Shown here: positions 1 to 9,694 of the stretch, in pieces
Position numbering within the stretch: the first letter of the stretch is position 1
Layout of the letters: every line of letters starts with the position of its first letter
Assembly: GCA_026874595.1 (NCBI GenBank)
Contig: CM049317.1
Span: forward strand, 71,757,618 to 71,821,617
DNA from: Sipunculus nudus
Lineage: Eukaryota > Annelida > Sipuncula > Golfingiida > Sipunculidae
Direction of reading: 5' to 3'
Length of the DNA: 64,000 bases
The notes under the pieces: generated by a model
What the model was told of the DNA's origin: nothing
Databases searched by the model: none
What the model saw: the letters and a program-made list of their open reading frames with translations, nothing else
Position numbers and translations under genes: made by a program

Positions 1-447
1 TTGAAAAGGATTCATCGTCAGAATTTTATTTCCTCGGTAAAGATGTATATCAACAAAATCTCAGTCAAGTTCGAAGATGGGTGACCTTGACCTATTTTTC
101 TACATTTTAGAGCTGATTATAGAAAAACATTTAAATGCTTATTACTCAGGAACATTTGGTGGATTTTCACAAAACTTACTATGATTATTAGGACTGAAAG
201 TCTGTACCTGCTACACAAGTTTGGTGGCGCCACCTACAAATTCTGATTTTTAATGAATATTTATCGGATTTTTCAATTTTGGGCTTGTGAGCAGGATATC
301 TCTTAAAGGATTCACTGTAGGAACTTTATTTTTTCGGTGAAGATGTATATTGACAAAATCTAGGTCAAGTTCGAAGATGGGTGACCTTGACCTTGATGGG
401 TGATTTTTCTAAGTTTTAGAGCTGATTATAGAAAAAACATTTAGAGC
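1..447 (+). repeat. Tandem repeat, unit about 298 bp (one and a half units)
   Basis: The segment starting near position 7 (AAAGGATTCA...) starts again near 305 with similar text, including the GATGGGTGACCTTGACC stretch. The first unit holds the palindrome GGTGGCGCCACC near 229. A related, inverted pair of units lies at about 17690-18125, where it runs into a GGAC microsatellite. This looks like the tandem core of a non-autonomous element whose left part is outside the window. No coding sequence is seen. Confidence 0.7.
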
Positions 448-2010
448 CAGCAAATTTGTCACAGTTCACTCGGGGCAACTGCCTTTCTCACCTAAACCTG
501 GTCAGCCCTGTGCATCAGACTCAAGGTAAGTTTGATGTATTGGCCTGATATTTTGACTTGTCTATGTGTCTTTGATGGCTTTCTCGTTCACAAGACAGGT
601 TTTGCCTTCTACAATGAATTTTGCATAGTGAATGTGCCTGCTTATTTCTACAGAGGAATTTGATATATCAGCCTGAAATTGGGCATATATATATACATAT
701 CGAATAGCTTTGTTGTATACAAGACTGGTGGTGCCACCTACAATAATTTTTGCACAGTGTCTGTCCCTACTTATTTTCAGGAGGGGTTTGATATATCAGT
801 CCCGAATTTGGCATATGTATATATCTCTGATATCTTTGTTGTATACGAGAATGGTGGTGCCAGCTACAATAATTTTTGTGTTGTGTGCACCCTTACCAGA
901 ATTTCAGCAGTGATGTTTGTGTATTTGTTTCTTATACAAAAATGTTTAGTACTTGCATCATTCATGTACATGAGAAGTAATGGTCCAGCATTGAAGCATT
1001 GTACCTGGTGTATTTCCCAATGCTCAGGTTCACATTAGGCCTGTAGGCCTTGTTTATAAAAAGTCAGCTGAACAGCATTTTGTATTGGGAAAATTAATTT
1101 CAAAGTTATTTCAAGTAGGGACCACTTTTGTGTACAGATGGCAGCACTTTTTTTACCATTGGCAGATTGCCAGTGCCTTGATGTTGGCCATTAGCAAAGA
1201 TGATGTCAGCTCTATAAATAGTTTTGGCACAGTGCCAGGATTTGAAAAAATGCAGCCAGGTATAGGTCGAGAGTTCACTCAGTCTAGCCAGGTGCAGGTC
1301 AAGAGTTAGCTCAGTGCAGTATCTTGAGGGAGCAATTTGTCACAGTTCACTCTTGGGCAGCTGCCTTACTCATCTAAGCCTCATCAGCCCAGTGCATCAA
1401 ACTCAAGGGAAGTTTGATGTATTGGCCTGATATTTTGACCTGTCTATGCGTCTTTGATGGTATTCTCATTTACAAGACAGATGGTGCCACCTACATTGAC
1501 TTTTGCAGTGTATTCACCTGCTTATTTCTACAGAGAAATTTGATACATCAGCCTAAAATTGGGCATATTAATATATATCGGGTAGCTTTATCATGTCAAG
1601 ACTTGTGGCGCCACCTACAATAATCTTTGCACAGTGTATGTCCCTGCTTATTTCGCAGGAGGGGTTAGACATATCGGTCTGACATTGGGCATATGTATAT
1701 ATCTCTTCGTTGTATACAAGACTGGTGGTGCCAGCTACAATCATTTTTGTGTTGTGTGCACCCATGCCAGAATTTCAGCAGATATGTTTGTTTGTTTCTT
1801 GTTCAAAGTGTTTAGAACTTGCATTGTTCATATACATGTTACACATGTTCTTGAAAAGTAATGGTCCAGCACTGAAGCATTATACCTGGTGCAATCCCAT
1901 TGCACAGGTTCACATTAGGCCTGTAGGCCTTGTTTATAGAAGGTACAAGGGATTATTTATGTCAGATATCAGAATAGGCCCCTCTAAGGGCGTTCATTCT
2001 TTTACTAGGC
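448..2010 (+). repeat. Tandem duplication, period about 880 bp, with inner subrepeats of about 126 bp
   Basis: The text at 458 (GTCACAGTTCACTC) recurs at 1339 and the two arms stay alignable to the shared 'TTCACATTAGGCCTGTAGGCC' region at about 1030 and 1910. Inside each arm a shorter unit recurs (ACAAGACTGGTGGTGCCA at about 719, a variant at about 845), each carrying a GGTGGYGCCACC-like core. Open frames here (for example 679-1038) simply run through the repeat and are not treated as genes. Confidence 0.75.
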
Positions 2011-2052
2011 ATATTAATACCTGCAGTGATCTCTCCTGGAATATTCAGTATA

Positions 2053-2126
2053 CAGTCGAACCTGTCTAATGCTACCACCCAGGGGACTGGTGGTCTTATT
2101 AGACAGGGTTGAAAATTTAGGAACTG
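2053..2126. mobile_element. Short pogo-like TA-flanked MITE remnant
   Basis: A 74-bp segment beginning CAGTCGAACC and ending GGAACTG is bordered by TA on both sides. Its arms are partly inverted (CCTGTCTAAT against ATTAGACAGG). CAGTnnAnCC ends with TA target sites are typical of pogo/Tigger-type elements. No coding capacity. Confidence 0.5.
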
Positions 2127-2192
2127 TACAAACCTAGATGACATGCATGACAGAAGTTTACATATTAGGCCACCTTTATGTCTATCAATTAG

Positions 2193-4805
2193 CAGGGGCG
2201 GATCCTGGATTTTTAGCTCAGCTGACTTTCAGTCATGCTGGGCTATAGCGATTGGTCTTTGTCCGTCGTCCTTCCATCTGTCCGGCCGGCCGTCCGTCCC
2301 TTAGCAGGGCACAAATCGTAACCGTAGGGGCTAGGGCCATGAACCCTATGCAGTCTTAGAGGTTATAAAAAGATCTCCTTGCAAACCTGAAATTAGGTCA
2401 CTGCGACCTATATTCTCGAAGTTATGGTGTGTGTTTGCACCCCCCAGAAATAACTCTTTGAGACAAAATTTTCATCCCAAACCTTCATATACAGCTCACC
2501 TACCAACAGGGGAAGAACCATAATTTTTTTGAGGTCAAAAGGTCAAAGGTCAAGGTCACAGGAGCCTCTTCTTTGAAAAGCCTGTGGATGCATTTTAAGC
2601 CAACCCTTTCATCCCAATTCTTTGATTTTTCACATATAGCTCACCTACTAAGTTGGAGAAGAATCCTATAGATATTGAGGTCACAAGGTCAAAGGTCAGG
2701 GTCACAGGATCCACTTCTTTGAAAAGGTTGTGGACACATTTCAAGCTAGACTTTTCATTCCAAACCTTCCAGCACTGATATCGCTTCTCTGCCAACAGGG
2801 GAAAAGACCTGTTGATTTTGAGGTCAAAGGTCAAGTTCACAGCACCCACTTCTTGCGTGCAGTCATTTTCAGGCAAACTTTTCAATCTGTATCTTCCATC
2901 TGTCATATATGGCTTACCTACCAATAAGGGAAGAAGCCTATTGATGTTGAGGTCAAAAAGTCAAAGGTCAAGGTCACAATATTTAATTGTTTTAAATGCT
3001 TGTGAGCATATTTCAAGTGTAACTGTTCAACCAAAACCTTCAGTCTTTCACATATGCCACATCTATGCATCACTCAGTTTGACTCAAACTTCATATTTAT
3101 AAGTCTTTTTGCTTGAATAAATAACTTATTGATTTTGGGGTCAGCTGGTCAGCAGGTTAAAGGTTGCAGGTCAAAGTTATTCACCCATTGGTTGCCAAGT
3201 AATTACACCAGATTTAAGTGGTTAGTAGTTACCCATCATTTAGAAAGAATCCAGTTGATATATGGGCAAAAGGCCAAGGTCATAGGTCAGGGATGTTCAC
3301 AATTACTTATTTTATAGACCATCTCTATTTTTCTTGTATATATAACCATCCCACTCCAGCTGGTACATCTCCCTGTGTGGCTGTAATTGTGAGTGACACT
3401 GGTGACATATGACTCCCTTTTGTATCAGCCTATTAGGTGATAAGGCTCAGTGATAAGTACCTGGTTACTTCATAACAAAAACACTGTTGTCAGAATGCTT
3501 CAGCCAGGCAATAAGACTATGAGAGTATAGTATTAAGGTTTAGCTACTGATTTATAAGATGATGGGAACATTTTGCAGTTTATTTTATGGAATCCTAGCA
3601 ATAAACTTAGTTTCCTAGATATCTGAATATTTTAATATATATCACCACATAAAAAAGCAAGTGTTTGTTCTCATAATATGTGGATGTGTACCTTGATTAA
3701 GGATGGCTTTTTGTTTTATTTCAAGACTCTTAGTCATGCTTTCTGCATTTCTTTTCTTTCAGGTTTGGCAGTTTACCTACCCTGCTGACCCCATTGAAAA
3801 GCAGAGTGATAATAAAAAATATTGGACTTACACTTTTTACAATTGCATATCTATAAATATGATATGAGGGCCTGGACATGCCTTTTGAATTATTTTGGGC
3901 ATTCATTACTGGATAATTTGCCCCAAGTTTGGTCTCTTATTGGAGAATGTGGGATATCAAATGTCATACTTGTCAGAAATCCATTATGTCTGCCAGTTAG
4001 CCACCTTAGAAATTCTTTCTTCAGTGCAGTTTCAGTAATTTTTCTTTAATGTTTGGTCCGATTTAGAGAATGTTTGTTGTCTGATTTCAGACTTGTCAGA
4101 AGTCCAATATGGCCACCAGGCAACCATCTTTTAATTCCTTTTGATCATATTATCTCAAGAACAGTTAAAGTGAATGCAGTTGGATGTATATTTATGTAAT
4201 CTTGTAAAGGATTGGGTCAAATATTTCTGAATAAATATTACCATCATTTATAAAAGTGCAGTACAGTTGGCTTGTATTGAATAAAAATTCATACAGAAGC
4301 ACCTGTTTCTCAATAATTCTTGCATGTATTTCCTTGATTTTTGCTATATATTTTGATCTTATATTTGCCCTTTGTGGTGTTCCTTTGAGACTGACAGGTT
4401 TCAAGCAAGCTGTTGGAATAGTTCCTGATAGCTTAACAATCATGCATTTTCCTCAGACCATCAATTCACTGTGTTTTAACCAGACATAGGTGATATATAT
4501 TTCTGTTGTCATAGAAAATTTTCAACAAATTGGCAAATTGGTTCTTCAAATTTGACTGGAAGTTGTGAATCTCAGTCCATGATGTCACAGGTCTTGCTTG
4601 GCAGCTGAGCGTCATGACCCATGGGTCACTTGTTTAAAAGAGGGGTCCAACCCAAGAGGACTTATGAAAATCCATAAAAACGGACATCAGGTCCTGAAAA
4701 GGGGGGTCCAGGCTGCAAAATTTCGTCTGAAACCCTAAAAAAAGGTTGCTTCAGATGAAAAAAGGGGGGGTCCGGACCTCATAGACCCCCCTGGATCCGC
4801 TTCTG
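2193..4805 (-). mobile_element. GGATCC-type MITE split by a nested Helentron-like insertion
   Basis: The outer ends are CAGGGGCGGATCC (2193) and GGATCCGCTTCTG (ending 4805), inverted relative to each other. Both are flanked by the direct repeat ATTAG (2188-2192 and 4806-4810), a 5-bp target-site duplication. Only about 22 bp of the MITE remain on the left (2193-2214); the other 172 bp lie at 4634-4805. Everything between (2215-4633) is a different element. A second, unbroken copy in the same relative layout is at 53717-53925. Confidence 0.8.
2215..4633 (-). mobile_element. Helentron/pearl-like non-autonomous element, copy 1
   Basis: Read on the minus strand, the element starts at 4633 with the family 5' motif (ACAAGTGACCCATGGGTCAT) and ends at 2215-2244 with the family hairpin AGCTCAGCTGAC...GTCATGCTGGGCT, preceded by a CCGT-rich microsatellite (about 2262-2302). 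The inside holds 'AAGGTCAAAGGTCAAGGTCAC'-type tandem text. No Rep or helicase frame is present. Assignment to Helitron/Helentron rests on the tandem core, microsatellite, 3' hairpin and insertion between A residues without a visible target duplication. Confidence 0.65.
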
Positions 4806-4810
4806 ATTAG

Positions 4811-6507
4811 ATACATATTTTGCAAAAGGGAACGATCCTTGTTTTAAATATATTTTGTAATTATGTACATATATGTGTAATTTTATGTGTTGATATATGA
4901 ATGAAATAAATTTGCATACAGTTGATTAAAATATTAATTTAAGCTTGCGCCAACTTGTCTCTTGACTCCAAGCCATCTGAATAAGCTCTTCATTAAGTTC
5001 AAATTCAAGTCGCATAGGGCATGCTGGCATGGTCTTGCGAGACATTGTACCCATATCATTGGTACTGCAGCGATTAATGGCAATACAGTAAAAATACAAA
5101 ATACAAATAGAATATAAAACAAGGTTGTATGTGAATAAGTGAATCGCAAAACTCATTCTGTTAAGGCTTCTGACACGTTGATTGTGCTAATATGAACAAC
5201 TCAAAATTATTTGATGACGCTGTTGGTGGCTCACATCACTTGCTTCTTAGGAACATCATAGGTCATTCACTGTATGTAAAAAAGTCTTCCATGTAATGCA
5301 CTGAATAGTTGAGGACAAACCACTGGGGCAAAGATCAAAGATTCACTTTGGGGACATCCATTTATGTGGATTAGCAGGTCATATGAGCCAATCACGTGGC
5401 CCAAGTAGGGCAACATTTGCAGTGTTGGTTCAGGTGCTGCCGAAACCACCAGCCTTTGTTCGGTAGTCGGAACATGAATACACCAATAAAACAAACAGTG
5501 AACCCATACAGGTGACCGTGACTTCAAGATGAGCAATCAACCGACCGGTCAGCGCTGGTCATGGAGTAGCACAAAGAGTGCCGGCATTACGCAGGTCAAT
5601 TTATTAGTACTATATCACTTTGGTCAGAAAAAACTGCCCATAATCGGTAATATCCAGATTGTGGTATTTCACAGGGTTTATATATAGATAATATAATGGA
5701 ATTTTGAAAGGGACTTATATCCAGTGATCATAATAGCCAGTTGTCCACATTTTGCAGGTGTTCGTTCAGACAGGTTGGACTTGTTTCTTTGCCAAGATTT
5801 CTTGCTGAAACCATTTCCTTATGCTCACAAACAGAAATAAACTTGCACTCTGCACAATCAGTGGCCAGAAAGATAACAAAAACATAGCATCCTTCACTAA
5901 TATCATAAATTATGATGGTAGTTAAAATATATAAAAGTGTGTTTATTTGTGATTTACAACAGATATACTTTTCTTTCTTAATTGCAAGCTTTCACGCCTG
6001 AACAATATCATACCTTTGTTCACACAGTCTTGTTATAGCAAAAAGGCAAACTTGGAATGTATTTATGAGCACACAAATTCAATACTTGATGTATGTGGAA
6101 AAGAGACTGTAAGCTGGTTTTGCTAGTGAACTTTTTTCACAAAAGACCCCCTTGCATTTAAGCTGGCTGATGCAGCCTGAGGTTAAGTACCAGTAATATA
6201 TTACTCATGTTGTCACAGTAAATATGACATTACACAGTTTTGCTTAATGTTATGGCTTACCCTAATATACTCAAGGAGCTAATTAAACTAGTATCAACCT
6301 GCATGCACTGATGTGGACTAACCATCTTTGGTCATATCTTGGAGCCATAGATTATGGTTTCTGTCTACTGTTGATCCACATATTGATGTTTTGATGAATT
6401 ATTTTGCTATTAACATACATTAAGCATTAACAAGTTTTATTAATTAATTTTCTAATAGCATAAATAATTTTTAACATTATTAAAGACATTTTTATGTATG
6501 CCTACAG
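4811..6507. other. No gene recognised; intron or upstream flank of the plus-strand gene
   Basis: This stretch probably lies in an intron of the plus-strand gene. I looked for a transmembrane-coding exon comparable to the one at 28006-28104 and did not find one. No transposable-element ends were recognised. Nothing further can be supported. Confidence 0.4.
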
Positions 6508-6812
6508 CCGCAGGAAGATTGCCTGCTAACACAACCAGAGGGACCAGAGCTACTGGGGCAACAACATACTCCAGGACACCAATGGCATCAGCTGTCTGGA
6601 GTTCTCCATCTCGTCCGAGGCGAACAAATACACCAACTGGATCCAATGTTTCTCTCAGTAATATACAATACAGGCCCCATTTTGAACCAGGGGATCCGGT
6701 ATCTGGGGCTGTCACACCGAGTGCTCCGTCAGAGCCTGCACCGGGAGCTCCACCATCCTATGATATGGTTGTTTTCGCTGACCAATACAATGTGCCGTCA
6801 GCCCCCAAACAG
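6508..6812 (+). CDS. Penultimate coding exon of the PPSY/PSAP-tail membrane-protein paralogue (partial gene)
   Basis: This exon follows a CCTACAG acceptor and ends at CAG|GTGAGA. It enters in phase 1 and leaves in phase 0, exactly like the exon at 26098-26387 on the minus strand. It encodes about 102 residues of a Ser/Thr/Pro-rich cytoplasmic tail. The last third, EPAPGAPPSYD followed by DQYNVPSAP, is nearly identical to the other gene, while the first two thirds have diverged except for A-x-x-R and TTYS. PPSY is a class I WW-domain ligand (NEDD4 family) and PSAP is a TSG101 UEV ligand. The acceptor was chosen by phase and alignment; the in-frame ATG at 6498 lies in the intron side and is not a start. 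The 5' exons (signal peptide, ectodomain, membrane segment) were not found in the 6.5 kb available and are presumably outside the window. Confidence 0.85.
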
Positions 6813-7291
6813 GTGAGAAGGGCTGAACACAGAAAATTCAGGGTACATGGTCACCTTAATTCAAAATCCAGTTCTAGTTTTCTATAGTTCTGTGGAACAT
6901 TTTTCTCAAGAACTTGTTCTTGCCATTATTAAAATGATGGTTCAAAAACATGAAAGAAAAGCAAAGAATTTTATAATATAATACTTTTCTTGAATTGCAG
7001 TTGTACGCTTCATATATTATTCACATAATTTGATTATATTTGGTGTACATATATTTTGTTAACCACCTGTGGCATATTAGGAATATTTGATGACATTTCA
7101 TTGATCAGATATGAGTTGAATGTTGAAAACTCCTATGGTTTTCCTTTATTTCTGGCTGAAACTTCCTATAAACTCTGATATAAAGACCTCAAGTACTCCT
7201 ATAAATTCTTTGGTTGGAGCCCTGTCACAGCCTTATATGAATGATCAAGGCTCTTCGTGATTTTATTATCTGATACCTTCCTATTTTGCAG

Positions 7292-7348
7292 GGTTTACCA
7301 AGCTATGACCAGGTCGCAGACATACCTCCGGGGACCATGAAACCCTAG
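7292..7348 (+). CDS. Terminal coding exon of the plus-strand paralogue
   Basis: After TATTTTGCAG the frame reads GLPSYDQVADIPPGTMKP and stops at TAG. The counterpart at 24700-24756 has the same length (18 residues plus stop), the same phase-0 entry and the same G-L-P-x-Y-x-x-V-x-x-I-P-P-G pattern. LPSY is a variant of the PPxY motif. The intron between the two exons is 479 bp. No polyadenylation site could be fixed with confidence downstream. Confidence 0.85.
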   Translation, partial: GLPSYDQVADIPPGTMKP

Positions 7349-7715
7349 TCACTCACACTTCCATCAACAGAAAACCAAACAGGCAAGCTTAGATGATACC
7401 TGTGTTAGTTACACTACACTGGTTGCCTGTGCTGTATAATCTAAAATGTAAAGTGTTATTATACACACTAAAATAACAGTGAGCTTTTTTTCCATCATAT
7501 GTATATGGATTAAATGAAATTTCAACTGACAAAATGAGTTTGTGATCAGCAGCTTTAGATACACCTAAAGTGCCAAAGAAGGAATGTTCTATATGAAAAT
7601 AATATTTGAGGTCATTAGCTTCTATATCATGAAATTCATAAAATGAACTTTATTTACCTCGTTAAGAGACTTTCCATACTGCTTTCAAGAGCTCACCTTA
7701 CTAGACATGCGTATG

Positions 7716-7725
7716 TTAATTGAAT

Positions 7726-7761
<36 letters not shown>

Positions 7762-7769
7762 GAATGTTT
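7716..7769 (-). mobile_element. Poly(A)-only retroposition footprint with 14-bp target duplication
   Basis: TTAATTGAATGTTT occurs at 7716-7729 and again at 7756-7769, and only a run of about 26 T lies between. Read on the minus strand this is a poly(A) tail bounded by a 14-bp direct repeat, the footprint of a retroposed copy with almost all body sequence missing. The LINE at 55034-60495 has a duplication of the same length. Slippage within a duplicated segment is the alternative. Confidence 0.55.
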
Positions 7770-9694
7770 ATCATTATTGGTACGTTATCTACTCCTGATA
7801 GATATAAGTTAATTCAAAATTTTACAGCATCTTAAGGAACTTTAAGAATATTTTGTTATCATTTCTTCATATCATTACAACCTTATACCTGGTCAGGGCA
7901 TCTTTATAAATAGAGATGCTTTGTGATATAATTTTGAAAATCGGGTGAAAAACCCCTATGTGAGGATCCGAGGGGGGTCACAGGCTTACATGTTGTTATG
8001 AGGTGTTTGTCTGGTAACTCTGGTTGGGTTTAACATATGTTATATTTTGTACACTTTCATAATAACTATACCATGTTAAAACTATTTGTCTTGAAATTTG
8101 ATGTTTCCAATTTTCTAAACTTACATTAGATTATGAATCAACTGATCCAAAATGTTGCATGGGGCAACAGCCTTAGAAATATGAAAAAGCTATGCATGTA
8201 CCATGTATAAAACTATTTATTTAATGAAACCAGCTGTTTTATATTTTCTAATCAAACGTCAGACTTTAAATGAACTGGTCCTAAATGTAACATGGTCAAA
8301 GGCCTCAGGGGTATGAAATATTGTAATTAAGATTTTAAAATACTCTATGAAGCATTATAATTGATAAGATTAATACAAATATGCAAAGCTCTCGTGTAAA
8401 TATTTTGGAGAAATTTATGTATATTATATTGCAGAGTATTTAATGCATTTGTTAGTTTTCTACAATTCTGCCTTCAAGCCTAGAACCAAGGCTCTGGTAT
8501 TTAAACTCTTGATTAGGTTATTAAATATAACTGTGATAAAAAGTAATTAATCCAGCTTTTTCATTATTATATTCAGGTTAGCATAATTGCATTTAAAGTG
8601 ATACATAAAGATAATATAATTTCAGTTTTAGTCACTTTGGTTAACATATGTTTAATAAATCTGAAGAGCAAACTTACAGCTCTTGTTTGAAATATTGTTA
8701 CAGTGAATAATTGATAGTTTTTATTTCATTAAGCAGAAGTTTTAACAAATGACAGAGGTTATCCATAAATAAAATCTTTTATTATCATAACATTTTAAAA
8801 ATGAAAATTTTCTCTTATCTTGGCTTTCAGCATATTCTTCCATGGAAATGCAATTTGCTGAAACTATGAGTTGTGTCCACATGTCCAGTTCTGCAGATCA
8901 TCATAACCCATGGTCAGGGATTGATTGAGGGTTTTAGCACCAGTGAGCTCAAAACTCACGCCTGAGGAACAGGCATGCCAAAAGTGGGGAGGAAATCAGT
9001 TTGAGGTGCACTAGTGGGTTCTCAGTTTATGGGGTTGAAAGTTAGGGGAGGAGAGGGTGACACTTGCTCTCCAAATCCCCCCCCCCCCCCCGCACCCCCA
9101 CCCAAATCAACCCCTGAAGGTCAGCTAGAGTTTGGTCACTTGTATACTGTATGAAGCATTATTTCTGAGGCTAAAGCTGACCTATGGATCAGAAGGTCTG
9201 CTTATATTTTCTAGTAAAAATGTATAGTATTAACCTAAAATTGGCAGCTATGACTTGGAGCTATGGATTTGAAGCTGATACTGTTACTAACCTCAGGACT
9301 CCCAATTAAACTATGCAGTGATTTTAATTGTCTTACCTTCGCTCTGGAGAGCACTGTTTACACCTTGAAGTGCTGTTAGTGTTGATGTTAAGGTGTCATT
9401 ATTGTAAAAAAAAACTTATATCTAAAATCTATATCTATATAATTAAAAAAAAAATTAATTTTAAAAGACTATTTGAAGCACCTGGTAACAGCCTGCTACT
9501 TTTTAATGGACTAATATTACACTTCATGGCAATATCTCAAAAGTGTTTTATTTTGTTTTCCTCTATCATGTTTTATCTACCTTACAACTGAAATTTTAAA
9601 TTTTCATTAAAAACAAAATTAAATTCATTTTTAATCAGGAAAGACACTAAATAGAGGACAAACAAACTAAGGAAGCAAAGTTACTGTTGCCTAA
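7770..9694. other. No gene recognised; 3' flank of plus-strand gene
   Basis: This is AT-rich sequence with no supported frame. A run of 14 C starts near 9079 and is followed by CGCACCCCCACCC. No transposon ends were recognised. The region may contain the 3' UTR of the plus-strand gene at its start, but no decisive poly(A) signal was seen. Confidence 0.4.

Noticed and set aside
679-1038. 119-residue open frame on the plus strand
   Set aside because: It runs through the 126-bp subrepeats, and the same text in other units is broken. No start context, splice sites or family match.
3760-3875. TTTCTTTCAG followed by a short open frame, considered as an upstream exon of the plus-strand gene
   Set aside because: The frame has no hydrophobic segment or Cys pattern, does not fit phase 1, and lies inside the Helentron-like element at 2215-4633.
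5750-5845. Acceptor-like TTTTGCAG with a 30-residue frame, considered as the missing transmembrane exon
   Set aside because: The encoded text is not a membrane helix, ends in a stop, and lacks the CC-x-Y-K-CC pattern of the paralogue.
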